DNA of 64,000 nt from Armigeres subalbatus. Lineage: Eukaryota > Arthropoda > Insecta > Diptera > Culicidae. Position 1 is the first letter of the stretch, and each line of letters opens with the position of its first letter. The notes beneath the pieces were generated by a model. That model worked only from the letters and a program-made list of their open reading frames with translations. It was not told the origin of the DNA and did not search any database. The DNA lies in NCBI RefSeq assembly GCF_024139115.2, contig NW_026942816.1:489941-553940 (forward strand). The letters are read 5' to 3'. This document shows, piece by piece, positions 10,441-22,096 of the stretch. The position numbers and the translations under genes are program-made.

Positions 10441-12740
10441 AGAAGTGGACTCGAAAGTAAGCAAAAGGATAACAAAAATAATTTTAAAAAATATACCATC
10501 GCGTTTGGAAAGAGTTTCTATCGACGAGCACTGGATCCAAGTTCTAATATCTAATATGACATCAGCTCCTAGTTGAATTATTGGATTTTATTTCACAGTA
10601 CATATTTTTTGCGTTCTTCTCGTCATAACCAACTTAGTTACCTATTAGTTAAAACACCGCTGCTATACTGTCAACCAACAACAGTATTTGAGCAAATCAA
10701 ACCAGTGTCCGTGAAGAGATATCAATTTTCAATATTCTTATTTTTTTTCTGGTAAACTGTTGGGTCGCTTGCAGAGTCTTGAACTCAAATCAGACACAAC
10801 GACGATCAGTTATGTATGAATTAAATTGGACTTTGGTTTAATTCTCAAAATATCGGAGAAGGGACCGCAATGCAAAATGTTGCAAAGGTCACCCGCAATC
10901 AGGGACTGTAGCAAGATAATGTGAGTTTCGCCATCACCCATAATCCGAATCACCGTCGTCATTGTTCACAAACACCACCAGTCCGAAAGGGGGACGGTCG
11001 AGCAACCGAACCAACATTTATTCTGTGCATTGATTTCTCTCGTGAGACACTACGCGACAGAAGCAGTTAAGAGTCTGGAGGGCGAAGCTCCTTTTTCTGG
11101 GTCACCACTAATAGGTTGCACTTCCTCATCCGTCATGCACAACATTTTGATTCATATTCACAGCTTCCTCGCGAGCAACATTATTGACCTTCTGTGTTCA
11201 GTTTGCTTCTCGCGATGATTATCCATTCACCTTCCTATTGACAAACACACTTCACTCAAAGGTGCAGCGATGATTGTCAGAAATCCCTGCGACCACTTCG
11301 ATTGAAGTGCATCCAGTGCTTCGGGTTTTTACTTATTTTTTTCTTGATGTTTACACTAATCAAATTTCGACCTAATCAGATTAATCCGCGCTCACACCAA
11401 TACTTTAGCGCTAGCACTGCACAAGGTGAGGACCATGGGAATCCCAAAGGACTGACGGGCCGTGCGTATGCACCACACAGTCCAATAATTATTCGGCTTC
11501 CTACCTTTGGAACGGAAATTTCCAAAATCTTTCCACTGCTTTCTTTGTACACACCTTCTTCTCCAGAATGCTATCCAAAAGATAATCCGATCGATTCAAG
11601 CAGAAAACCTTCCTCGCAAAATCACGCACATTTTTTTTCGCTAATTTTCTTCCGTTCTGTTTGTCAGTCACACTCACACTCGCGTCGTCGACTCGCACGG
11701 TTTGCGATCCGCCCCACGCAAAGAAATTTTGTCACTCACGCAGCGAGGAAAATCGCGAACGTTGCAGGCAGATAGTCACAAACCAATTTGTTAAAATTTT
11801 CAACGAACAAGCAATGAGCCCCGCGTTAACCTAACTGCACCAGCTTTAGATTTTAGTAAAATTTTGTCCTGGGGAAGGAAAGTTCTCAGGACGATGGGTA
11901 TTTTTATGTTTTCGATTTTTCACTTCACAGACTCTCCACCTGCAACAAAATCGCCTTCACGACTGAGAAGAAGAACTGACAAACGCGACTTGCAACCGCG
12001 ACGCGACGAACGGCAGAATAATGCTGTGTTGCCAGAAACGTTGTTTTCACAAAATTGTTTGTGCAGTCTTTTCAATAAGTAACGATATCGATAATATTAT
12101 TTATTTATAAATATATTCATATGTATATTTATAAATGTATACATGTCAGCGAGGGAGCTCCATTCATTTTACTTGCATGAAAAGAAAGTTGAACATGTGC
12201 AACTTTTGGTAATTAATATAACTGACTGTCGATTCGCAGCATCATAAATTCAGGAATTCTTATAATACAACTCATACATTAATAAAAAATATTCTTCGTG
12301 TGAAGAAAAAACCTTATTCTTCTTCTTCAAGAAAAGCTCCTAAGTTATGGCAAAATGTTATTCTAAAATATCAATACACTTCATTATGCCATCTAATGAA
12401 TGATCTTATACCAAAAAGCTAAATACCTAACATTCATAAATTAATGAAAAGTATAAGTTTTGGAATGTATGTGGCTAATGTGATGTATAAGTTTTTTTCT
12501 TCTTATATACATATATCATTAAGCGCCTGCTTTGGCAAAAAAGTTATAGAAATCTTAATAATAAATAACAATAATTTTTTTTTACATGTTGACCACGTTA
12601 AAATTTTGGCAAGACAATTGAATTCAATTGAGTTGATTAATTTACTTATCCTATTTAAATTGGCAGAGTACATAGCCAAAGACGGTGTTTTTGGAATAAT
12701 ATTTGAAATATAACAAACTTTTCAAGCAATATAACGAACT
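10441..12740. other. Intergenic stretch, no gene recognised
   Basis: 2.3 kb between the divergent mannosidase and MIEN1-like genes. 11620-11870 is CpG-rich and in complement resembles an insect 5' untranslated region (TGAGTGTGACTGACAAACAG), so a distal minus-strand promoter or leader exon is possible. 12080-12700 is very AT-rich. The longest frames (11302-11775 among them) show no domain and biased composition. Confidence 0.4.
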
Positions 12741-12968
12741 GTTTTCTGTCTGGCAATGCTGCTAGCTTGAGCGGAGGAAAGAAAGGAAAACAAAAAACGC
12801 GATAACTGTCAAAACTGAGAGTTGAAAGGGAAAAAAGCGAGAAAAGTTGAGATCCAGCTACGTCCCAGTGGTGACAAAATCTTGCGAAAGAACACTGCAA
12901 AAGTTACGTGAAAAATGTAAACAAGGAACGTTTGCGCACAAAATTTAGGTAAAATCAATCGGAAAGTC

Positions 12969-13021
12969 ATGGAAAAGAGCAGCGAGAAGCTAAATGAAGT
13001 ACGCGTGGACATTGAATATTG
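12969..13021 (+). CDS. MIEN1/SelW-like Rdx family protein, coding exon 1
   Basis: ATG at 12969 opens MEKSSEKLNEVRVDIEY and the exon ends in phase 2 after TG at a consensus donor TTG|GTAAGT (13021/13022). VDIEYC is the start of the thioredoxin-like Rdx fold just before its CxxC/CxxU redox motif. Joined to the exon at 24365, the split codon becomes TGC (Cys18). The preceding 200 bp are a plausible promoter and 5' leader. A short exon like this would be missed without recognising its partner 11.3 kb downstream. Confidence 0.75.
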
Positions 13022-13544
13022 GTAAGTAGCTTAAAATGTATTAAGGTTTGATTGTAATCTACCTGCTCAGTCTTTCAATCGAAACATTCGCGCTCCAACT
13101 GAACTGTACATGCCCAGTGGTGTGCTTAGCCAGGCAGCGGTTTTTTCGTAAGGGTACATGCTTCAATTAGAAGCCGTGTACCATATTTTGGAAAAAGTTT
13201 TGCCTTTCCCGTTCAATAAAAGTATAACAAAATGACTATAATATGTTTACTTCAAACATGATTTAAGGATAAAGTGTAGATGATTATTAGTGTTATACAC
13301 CAATCAACACACCTCAATGAATTAAGATGATGTCTGTATGTACGCTCGAGTTTTTTAGCTAGTTAAATGTAGTGGTGGACGGGGTAAAATCGCCACCCGG
13401 AGCAAAAAGAGCACCTCTTTATTTTACCGCTATTATGCCGCTTTCTCTCCAAATAACCCCGCACATGGTTAAACTATAGTCCAACAGAAGATTTGACACT
13501 CTTTTATAAGAAATCAGCATTAGAAAATAAACATGAACATTTTT

Positions 13545-13715
13545 GTCTTTCTCGCACAACAAAGCTGTACCAAAAGGCTGTCATATTACTCGAAAAACGA
13601 ACTTTATATAGAAGCCTCGGAAACCCATAATGTTATATACCAATCGACTCAGCTCGACGAACTAAGCACATGTCTGTCTGTCCGTGTGTATGTATGTGTA
13701 TATGTTTTTTTTTTA
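13545..13715 (+). repeat. Dispersed mosquito repeat, copy A
   Basis: Contains TATACCAATCGACTCAGCTC and GACGAACTNAGCACATGTCT followed by a TGTGTATG-rich run, the same core as 59480-59770 and 63159-63450. Only the first ~170 bp of the family is present here. The apparent 61-codon frame follows the repeat and is not a gene. Confidence 0.7.
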
Positions 13716-13719
13716 TAGA

Positions 13720-14349
13720 GGGATGAAGGCAAATCTGCACACAGACACCCGAAATAATCACTCAGGGAGTGGAATTGGTGCGTAAGGCAGAAGGCCGGCC
13801 CGCCGGACCCACTAAACCCACCTAAGCAACAGAAGGTTACTTGAGTTACCCTCTCTACTAGTACCCTGGTTCCCCCAAGAACTGCCTCCCAGCATTACTT
13901 CTGGGGGATAGGCCGTACTTAATGTACTCGCTCATTCACGCTCACACAGGTACTCATCTCGTATGAGTCTTACTTGGGTGCTCTCTCTAACACACCCTCT
14001 GACACACCTTGACACTCTTTCTGACGCACCATATGAGTCTTACTTGGATGCTCACTATTGACATACCATGTGAGTCTAACTTGGGTGCTCACCATTTACG
14101 CACCATGTGAAACTAAGGCTCGATGCCCACGTAGCGTCATTTCAACGCAGAGTGCACGTGGCGTCAAAAGGACGCAGGTGTGCACCGGGAAAAAGCGGTA
14201 ACGCAGCGTCACCACGCCGATGCACACCAGCGTTATTTTAAGGCTACGTGCACGTGGCGTTGAAAAACCGCTACGTGGGCATCGGCCCTAACTCGGATGC
14301 TCACCCTACCACCTGATTCACGCTCTATAGCACACAAATCTGATACTTA
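13720..14349 (-). mobile_element. R1-like LINE 3' UTR fragment
   Basis: Read on the minus strand this matches the 3' UTR of the R1 copy at 50405-51290: AAGTAATGCTGGGAGGCAGT near 13890 corresponds to AAGTAGTACTGGGAGGTACT at about 51115, and TGAGCACCCAAGTNAGACTCA units recur at 13950-14110 and 14290. It is interrupted by the MITE at 14117-14288. Confidence 0.65.
14117..14288. mobile_element. 172-bp Harbinger-type palindromic MITE
   Basis: Nearly fully palindromic. Termini GGCTCGATGCCCACGTAGCG and, in complement, GGGCCGATGCCCACGTAGCG, flanked by TAA on both sides (14114-14116, 14289-14291). TWA duplications with GG-ending arms fit PIF/Harbinger. It sits inside an R1 3' UTR subrepeat. Confidence 0.75.
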
Positions 14350-14457
14350 GACCCGATGCCCACGTAGCGTCTTTTCAACGCAGCGTGCACACAGCGTTAA
14401 AATAACGCAGGTGTGCATCGGCGCGGTGACGCTGCGGTAACGCTTTTTTTCCGATAC
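14350..14457. mobile_element. Truncated second copy of the Harbinger-type MITE
   Basis: Begins after TTA with GACCCGATGCCCACGTAGCG and follows the complement of the 14117-14288 copy for about 100 bp, then stops where the RTE 3' end begins. Its other half is absent. Confidence 0.65.
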
Positions 14458-14480
14458 ACATTCATTTATTTAGTTAACAT

Positions 14481-15182
14481 CTAAACAGATAACACTGAAT
14501 CAACAATTTGACGCCACAATGCACGGTTCGAGGCCGCATCTCTCCATCCTCGGATACGCCCCACGCTCGCCAAGTCGTTTTGCACCTGGTCTGCCCATCT
14601 CGCTCGCTGCGCTCCACGCCGTCTCGTACCTGCCGGATCGGAAGCGAACACCATCTTTGCAGGGTTGCTATCCGGCATTCTTGCAACATGTCCTGCCCAT
14701 CGTACCCTTCCGGCTTTAGCTACCTTCTGGATACTGGGTTCGCCGTAGAGTTGGGCGAGCTCATGGTTCATTCTTCGCCGCCACACACCGTCTTCTTGCA
14801 CACCGCCAAAGATGGTCCTAAGCACTCGTCTCTCGAATACTCCGAGTGCTTGCAAGTCCTCCTCGAGCATTGTCCATGTTTCATGTCCGTAGAGGACCAC
14901 CGGTCTTATAAGCGTCTTGTACATGACACATTTGGTGCGGTGGCGAATCTTTTTCGACCGCAGTTTCTTCTGGAGCCCGTAGTAGGCCCGACTTCCACAG
15001 ATGATGCGCCTTCGTATTTCACGGCTAACGTTGTTGTCAGCCGTTAGCAAGGATCCGAGGTAGACGAATTCCTCGACCACCTCGAAGGTATCCCCGTCTA
15101 TCGTAACACTGCTTCCCAGGAGGGCCCTGTCGCGCTCGGTTCCGCCCACAAGCATGTACTTTGTCTTTGACGCATTCACCAC
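14481..15182 (-). pseudogene. RTE LINE C-terminal domain
   Basis: Reads KTKYMLV, then FEVVEEFVYLGSLLTADNNV, REIRRRI, LIRPVVLYGHETWTM, LGVFERRVLRTIFGG and RVRWAGHVARMPDSNPAKMV, the post-RT block diagnostic of RTE elements. It overlaps the RT frame at 15176 in another phase, so one frameshift separates the two. Confidence 0.85.
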
Positions 15183-16225
15183 CAGTCCAACTTTTGTTGC
15201 ACCTTTGCAAATGTTCTGCCGACAATGTCCATGTCATCCGCGAAGTAAATAAATTGACTGGATCTGTTGAAAATCGTACCCCGGCTGTTACACCCGGATC
15301 TCCGCATGACACCTTCTAGCGCAATGTTGAACAACAGGCACGAAAGTCTATCACCTTGTCTTAGTCCCCGACGCGATTCGAACGAACTGGAGTGTTCGCC
15401 CGAAATCTTCACACAGTTTTGCACACCATTCACCGTTGCTTTGATCAGTCTGATAAGCTTCCCAGGGAAGCTGTTCTCGTCCATAATTTTCCATAGCTCT
15501 ACGCGGTCTATACTGTCGCATGCCGCCTTGAAATCAACGAACAGATGCGTTGGGACCTGGTATTCACGGCACTTTTGGAGGATTTGCCGTACAGTAAAGA
15601 TCTGGTCCGTTGTCGAGCGGCCGTCAACCAAGCCGGCTTGATAACTTCCCACGAACTCGTTCACTAATGGTGACAGACGACGGAAGATGATCTGGGATAT
15701 CACTTTGTTGGCGGCATTAAGGATGGTGATCGCTCGAAAGTTCTCACACTCCAGTTTGTCGCCTTTCTTGTAGATGGGGCATATAACCCCTTCCTTCCAC
15801 TCCTCCGGTAGCTGTTCGGTTTCCCAGATTCTGATTATCAGTTTGTGCAGGCAAGTGGCCAGCTTTTCTGGGCCCATCTTGATGAGCTCAGCTCTGATAC
15901 CATCCTTACCAGCTGCTTTATTGGTCTTTAGCTGTTGAATGGCATCCTTAACTTCCCTCAAGGTGGGGGCTGGTTGGCTTCCATCGTCCGCTGAACTGAC
16001 GTAGTCATCTCCTCCGCTGCCTTGACTTTCACTGCCTGTACTCTCAGCGCCATTCAGATGTTCCTCGTAGTGCTGCTTCCACCTTTCGATCACCACACGT
16101 TCGTCCGTCAAGATGCTCCCATCCTTATCCCGGCACATTTCGGCTCGCGGCACGAAGCCTTTGCGGGATGCGTTGAGCTTCTGATAGAACTTGCGTGTAT
16201 CTTGAGAACGGCACAGCTGTTCCAT
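15176..16225 (-). pseudogene. RTE LINE reverse transcriptase
   Basis: 349 codons open. Motifs in order: NKAAGKDGIRAELIKMG, EEWKEGVICPIYKKGDKLEC, NFRAITILNAANKVISQI, FVGSYQAGLVDGRSTTDQIF, HLFVDFKAACDSIDR (catalytic Asp; A-C-D variant of AYD), RRGLRQGDRLSCLLFNIALE and FADDMDIVGR. The catalytic residues look intact; the surrounding frame is broken. Confidence 0.88.
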
Positions 16226-16574
16226 CTCCTCGCACTCCGCTTCTTCCAGGCGGCGTTTCTTCTCCTGAAAAGGCGGGTCTGCTGTCTCCGCTTCCGTCTA
16301 TAACGTTCCACGTTCTGCCGGGTACCTTGCTGCAGCGCGACCGCCCGCGCTGCGTCCTTCTCCTCCAGAATCTGTCTGTACTCTTCGTCGAACCAATCGT
16401 TCCGTCGACTTCGACCCATATACCCGACGTTGTTCTCCGCTGCGTCGTTAATGGCTGCTTTGACTGTATTCCAGCAGTCCTCAAGAGGGGCCCCATCGAG
16501 CTCACCCTCTTCCGGAAACGCTGCCTCGAGATGCTGCGCGTATGCAGTGGCGACATCAGGTTGCTTCAGTCGCT

Positions 16575-17303
16575 CTAGGTCGTACCGCGGTACCGCGGTC
16601 GTCGGTACCGAACATTGTTGATGACGGATAGTTTTGGGCGCAGTTTAACCATCACCTGATAGTGGTCAGAGTCGATGTTAGCGCCACGATATGTCCTGAC
16701 GTCGATAATGTCGGATAAGTGCCGTCCATCAATCAGAACGTGGTCGATTTGTGATTCTGTCTGCAGTGGTGATCTCCAGGTGTACCGATACGGGAGGCTG
16801 TGTTGGAAGTAGGTGCTGCGAATGGCCATATTCTTGGAGGCGGCGAAATAAATTAGTCGTAGGCCGTTTTCGTTCGTCAGCCGGTGAGCGCCGAACTTTC
16901 CAATAGTCGGTCTAAACTCCTCCTCTTGGCCAACCTGAGCGTTCAAATCTCCTATGATGATTTTGACGTCGTGGCTTGGGCAGCTGTCGTACTCACGTTC
17001 CAGCTGCGCGTAGAATGCGTCCTTATCATCATCAGTGCTTCCGGAGTGTGGGCTATGGACGTTGATTATGCTGAAGTTGAAGAACCGACCTTTGATCCCC
17101 AACCTGCACATTCTTTCATTGTTCGGCCACCACCCGATCTCGCGCCTTTGCATATCGCCCATTACTATGAAAGCTGTTCCCAGCTCGTGTGTGTTGCCGC
17201 AGCTCTGGTAGATGGTATGATTACCTCTAAACGTTCGCACCATTGATCCCTTCCAACAAACCTCCTGCAGCGCTACGATGCCGAATCCACGGTCCTTGAG
17301 CAC
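16575..17303 (-). pseudogene. RTE LINE apurinic-like endonuclease
   Basis: 242 codons: GIVALQEVCWKGS (catalytic Glu), SIINVHSPHSGSTDDDK, IIIGDLNAQVGQ (GDxNA box), RSTYFQHSLPYRYTWRSP and QIDHVLIDGRH ending DSDHYQVMVKLRPKL (SDH box). All exonuclease-endonuclease-phosphatase motifs are visible; the start of the domain is upstream in another frame. Confidence 0.85.
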
Positions 17304-18159
17304 ATCGGCGAGTATGCGTGTGCTCCCGATGAAGTTGAGAGATTTGCAGTTCCACGAACCGAGTTTCCAATCGCTAGTCCCTTTTCGTCGCAGTGGTCTT
17401 CACCGATGGTTCCGGTCCGTACTCTCTTGTTGATTGTTCGTTGCTTGAGTTTTTGTTTTTTGGCTGGCTTGCAGGGCCTGGCACCAAACCCCCTAAATTT
17501 CCGGAGGACCATTCCTCCTTATTTCCGGTGGACCATGGTGCACAGTTTCACTTAGAGTCCCTCGCTGGCACTCGGACGATGATCAGCCGCCCCTAACATG
17601 GAGAACAGACGCTGTTGTGAGCCGATCCTGACATGGAGAACAGACGCTCAATAAGATTTGCACCTCCGGAGAGGAGCAAACCCCCCCTTCCCTGTCAGCA
17701 TACGACCATAGTTCCCACCGGGGTTGGTTACCCGATCTTCCCTAAGGTTGCTCGTATCCCGGCCAGCACCGCGGGGAGGTAGGGATAGGAGTTACTGGGT
17801 AAGAGGCTAAGGACCGCGAGATGGGGTCTATTTTATTCCTATAGGTACGCGAAGTACCAATGGTACGCTTTACCCAGCATTTGCCGTGCCTGATCCAACG
17901 AGTACCATCCTCAATTTCCAACTCTGTGGTACCTATGAAAGTGTCGGAGTCGCTGTCCTTTTGCATCCATCCTCCCCCTTCGTACAATGAAGGTGGGGTT
18001 GGCCAATAGGAAGTAATCCTCATGCTTTTGTTGTTTTTGTTTTTTCTAGATAAGGATTTCAAAATTAAAACACAAATTTGCAATCTACGAATTGAACCGT
18101 AACAATGCTAATGCAACTTTTAGCTCTATACCCGGTTCAAAACTTCATACAAAAGTCAC

Positions 18160-18243
18160 TATTTGGTCACTTTTTCTGCAATTGAAAGTCACTATTTAGT
18201 CACTTTTTCGTCATCGCTGGTCACTAAAGTCACTATTTTGAAC
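18160..18243. repeat. Short AGTGACTAAATAGTGAC-like repeats
   Basis: TCACTATTTGGTCACTTTTT, TCACTATTTAGTCACTTTTT and TCACTAAAGTCACTATTTTG occur back to back at the edge of the R1 fragment. Origin unknown. Confidence 0.5.
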
Positions 18244-19740
18244 GGCATTCATCGCTACCAGCCCTGCCATCAGGCCCTGGAGCTTTGTTCGTTACCAGGG
18301 ATATTTGGCCACCGCGAGTAACTCTTCGATCGTCACCGTAGCCACCATTTCGGCCGCACCCATAAGAGACCAGGGACTTGTGGCTCGGGACGGGAAGAGT
18401 ACCTCGATAATCCTCGCCAACCTATCCGGAGACTGCGGGGGGGGGGGGTTGGTTGAAGAGCCATTGGTCTTGGTCTTGGCCATCACTATCATGTAGGCGT
18501 CACCCCACGGATTCACGTTGGCACCTTCGCATAGGCTGTCGAAACACGCTCTCTTGCTGCTCTTGATGGTCTTGTTAAAGGCCAGTTGCGCAGCTCGAAA
18601 CACTTCACGGCGGTCCGCTCTTCCATCCTCGGTGCGGATACGTTGCATCCTTCGTTTAGCCTTAGAGCAGGTTGATCTAAGGGCCACAATCTCGGCACTT
18701 CACCGGGCGTTTGCCATTTCTCGGCATGCACACTTAGTTTTTATTTCTGCAGCTCGGCAAAAATACGCACAGCCGTTTGTCAGCAAAATAAAAAACTGAT
18801 ATTTCAGCAAAAATGGCGTTTGTTAGCTGATTTTCAGCACAATATTTACTGATTTTCAGCAATTTTGACAGAAATCTCGGCAAAAAACATGTTTGCTGGG
18901 GCACGGCTGTGCGAATCTCGGTAAAAGTTCAACATTTTGCTGATATCCCGGTAAAAAAAATTAAGTGTGTGGTGTTGCCGCATGCGTGTGATAGGACACA
19001 TACCAACACATCCCCGCTTAGTCCTTCAGTGATGGCTTCCAGTCCTAGGGCCGCGGTGAAAAAACTTCGCTGTCGAAGTGATTGGTCATCCACCCACGGA
19101 CCTGACAGGGGTCCTCGGATGTTGCACGCCATAGTTGATCTTAAAGCGAATTGCTAGATGATCATTATGGGTGTAAACTTCGTCTTCTCGACCTCTGTAC
19201 CGCAATGGTCTCTGGACGGCAGAGACGACGTCGTCCACGTTCGTGACCTCGTCCAGTTGCTTACACTGGAGGGTCACTTTTGCCCCCAACGACCTCACCT
19301 CGGCGTCGTCACCCAAGACCTCTTGGGCCAGCTTCGTCTAGTCAGTCCCACTAGCCTGCGCTCCGCGTTTCAGAACCAAAATCATTTCACCGGTTTTGGT
19401 GCGTCTAACGCTTCGCATGTCCTGACCCAGCGGTACTTTGCCTTATCTGTTTTCACCAACAAAGCCTCGCCTCTGTCCTTAGCTTTCTTTGCGGAGTGAG
19501 ATGCGTTCGACTTTCGCTTCGCCCTACTGACCAGCTGCCAGGGATTTTCGGTCCCTTGTCCCGATGGCACAGGCCGGCTGATACCCTATTGCCTTTCGCC
19601 TTTTTGGGCCTAGAAGTCACCATCTCGTGTCGACGCTCTCTGCACCCCGATCCGCTCCGTCCAGACGACGTTTGGCCTTTATGGTCGACACAAACCCCAC
19701 ATTTCCCTTCTTCTCTCATTAAAAAAGGTAAAAAAAAATC
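18244..19740 (-). mobile_element. Internally deleted R1-like LINE fragment
   Basis: Minus-strand copy related to the element at 40.1-51.3 kb. Recognised blocks: ORF1 around 19740-19370 (RPKKAKGNRVSAGL), ORF1 middle at 19316-19200 (EVRSLGAKVTLQCKQLDEVT), the end of the endonuclease (YTHNDHLAIRFKINYGVQ, about 19185-19130) and the pre-RT block (IKSSKRACFDSLCEGANVNP, about 18580). ORF1 jumps straight to the endonuclease end, so zinc knuckles and most of the endonuclease are missing. It stops at the NKAPGPDG motif near 18265. Confidence 0.75.
18731..18966. mobile_element. MITE-like insertion in the R1 fragment
   Basis: Interrupts R1 similarity between GGCATGCACACTTA and TTAAGTGTG. Ends are imperfectly inverted (ACTTAGTTTTTATT against ACTTAATTTTTTTT) and the interior repeats motifs of the type GCTGATTTTCAGCA and CTCGGCAAAAA. 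The target duplication is unclear, so boundaries are approximate. Confidence 0.5.
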
Positions 19741-19987
19741 CTCTAGCATAGAACGCATTGATTTTTTTTAAAGTTACTTGCGCGAGACGAAGATGAACAT
19801 ATTGCTTTTGAGAAACCGATGATTTCCTTTAAAAACTGAACTCCAAAATAAACTTCATTGTGGTTTTCAATCGCAGAACAACGAAATGCAAGTCAATAGG
19901 TTGTATCATTTAAATGTAGAACTAAATTGGTGATTGATCTCACAAAAACATTTTGTATTGTAATCTAAATATCTTATACCGTCCAAC
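19741..19987. other. Unassigned intronic sequence
   Basis: AT-rich sequence between the R1 fragment and the next element. No repeat or coding signal seen. Confidence 0.4.
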
Positions 19988-19989
19988 TA

Positions 19990-21379
19990 GGGGAAAGTAG
20001 GGCAAGATGGCCATCCTAAGCGGTAACCCTTGTAAAATAGTGACACTCCTTCAAATTCTGCTAATTTGTCCATGAAACACCTTTATGATGACCCGACTTT
20101 GACATAAGTATCAATAAACACTGATTAATAATGTAAATAAAAACTGCGAACCGAGATCGGCAATTACCGTAGGGCTTTCGGAATAATGAACAACCCGGCT
20201 GGCGTGAATGCTAGCTAAGAACTAATTTATTTTGCTACCTTCTAAGCTATATATAATAGTATATACAAACATAATACCTTAACACTACGATGCGATGTGT
20301 ACCTGGCTATCATAAAACTCCAGGAAAATCTCTCATTGCCATTATCTTGTTGGCTCCGCAAATGTTTATTTCAGCATTTCTCCATGCTTCTAACTTATTT
20401 TCTTAAGCAGATTGTCTCGAGGTAGAACAATCATAATGAGCCCTGCATGTCGTATAGAAGAATGCGTCATATGCATATCGTAAAAACAGGCAGAGACCAG
20501 TCAGTGAAGCGACCCAATGAATCATGCTTGATAATCAATCTATGAATCAATGTAAAATAATAATCGCGTTCGTAACAAATAACGTTTCAGTACTTTATAA
20601 ACTGGTTTTAAAAAAGGTGTTTTTATGTTGCCTATATTTACCATATGGGGCAATATGACCACCCCTTCGGGGCAAGAAGAGCATGGACCAAAAACTATAT
20701 CAAAAGTGTGCTAAACTTATTTAGAATAGGGGACACATTTCTTGCACTTCTATGGATCATGTTCAAATGATGCATCGTTTAAAAATGTCGTATTTCATGT
20801 TGATTTCTTGACAACTGGCACTACGACAATATCAGAGTTTGCCTAAAACTAATATTTACTGTTAAAAACCATATCCTTTGTTTTAAATCATCTCTGATTC
20901 ACGCAGAAACTATTTTGATCATTTTTTAAATGCATTTAATGGTTATGCGACTCTTAATCCTGGAGATGACCTTGTTCCTATACAGTTGGCAATACCGCCC
21001 CATGCCGACGTATATCCAAAGATTTATATCCTATCGAACATAATTACTGTGAATCTCCTCATATTATTATTGTATGTAAGGTATAGTTATATAAAAGCTT
21101 CGGTAAATATCATTTTTTTCTGAAAAATGAGTAAATTAGGCTTCAATTGTTAAATTATGTAACTAGAAATTTATAAGAAAATTCGAATTTCAACTAAACC
21201 ATCTTCAAAACAATATTCCAAGAACAAGCGAGCTTGTGAAAGTGCATTTTTCAGTTGTATAGCCCTTTTACATTATTGTGGACCATCCCTTGTAATAATT
21301 ATGTGAATATAATGCTAACTTAAGGCATAATTAACGTTGGCTGTCTTGCCCCATATGGCCATCTTACCCCACTTTCCCC
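19990..21379. mobile_element. 1.39 kb TA-flanked terminal-inverted-repeat element
   Basis: Starts GGGGAAAGTAGGGCAAGATG and, in complement from the right, GGGGAAAGTGGGGTAAGATG, with TA on both sides (19988-19989, 21380-21381): Tc1/mariner-type ends. Variants of GGGGCAANATGACCACC recur inside near 20645-20680, and a related scrap lies at 13380-13400. There is no transposase frame, so it is non-autonomous. Confidence 0.75.
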
Positions 21380-21457
21380 TATCAGCTTTATATATAGTAA
21401 TACCAGCATGCTGTCATTCAACATATCGATGTTGAACTTGCTAACAACCGCTTAGAA

Positions 21458-22088
21458 CATGGGTTCCCAAACGCTACTCCCAGGGAGGTCGTGGGCTGAT
21501 CTATGATGGGTTGCGAAAGACGAATCTTGATTCATTCTTTTGTCCCTATTTTGTCCCACAAATCTAACACAGCCATTAGATTGGATCTATGTAGTGAATG
21601 GAGAAAAATAAATTTTGAGATTTTGTCAAATACAATCGAATCCAAACAATTCAAATCCAAGCCACATTCCAATCTAAATCCGTTTCAAATCCCAAATCCA
21701 ATCAAGTGAAATTCTAATCCAAATTTAAATCAAATCCAATCCAAATCCAGTCCAAATCCAATTCAAATTCAGTCCAAATCCAATCCAAATCCAATCCAAA
21801 TCTAATCCAAATCTAACCAAAATCTAATCCAAATCCAATCCATATCCAATTCAAATCCATTCCAATCAAATCCAACCAAAATCTAATCCAAATCCGTTCG
21901 AATTCCAATTCATTTCCAATCCATTCAAAGTAATATAATGATGGGGTATGAAGCAATTCATAATGGTTTGTTCATTCTAACGCAAACTTATTTTTTTATC
22001 CAAATTCTAAAAACCAATGTGGGAGGGTCGCAAGAAATATGCGATTCTCCTAGGTGGGTCGCATGTACAAGTAGTTTGGGAATATGTG
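21458..22088. mobile_element. 631-bp hAT-like non-autonomous element
   Basis: Ends CATGGGTTCCCAAAC and, in complement, CACATATTCCCAAAC, with 8-bp flanks GCTTAGAA and GCCTAGGA (6 of 8 match). Ends of this form with 8-bp duplications are characteristic of hAT elements. The interior carries the simple repeat at 21640-21930. The short open frames are not coding. Confidence 0.65.
21640..21930. repeat. (AATCCA)-type simple repeat
   Basis: About 290 bp of degenerate CAAATCCAATC units inside the hAT-like element. A related run in the opposite sense (GGATTTGGATTGG) occurs at about 54440-54530. Confidence 0.85.
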
Positions 22089-22096
22089 GCCTAGGA

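Larger units (their letters stand above)
14458..18050 (-). mobile_element. Near full-length RTE-clade LINE
   Basis: Minus-strand non-LTR element: endonuclease (17303-16575), linker (about 16570-16110), RT (16225-15176), C-terminal domain (15182-14481) and a very short 3' tail ending in an ATTTATTTAG-like stretch, typical of RTE. A GC-rich 5' region reaches about 18050. Frameshifts near 16580, 16160 and 15180 break what should be one frame of about 1,000 codons. It is inserted at the broken Harbinger-type MITE. Confidence 0.85.

Noticed and set aside
11302..11775. 157-codon plus-strand frame
   Set aside because: No domain, biased Ser/Phe/His composition and overlap with a possible minus-strand leader; better explained as chance.
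14508..15047. 179-codon plus-strand frame
   Set aside because: Antisense shadow of the RTE C-terminal domain.
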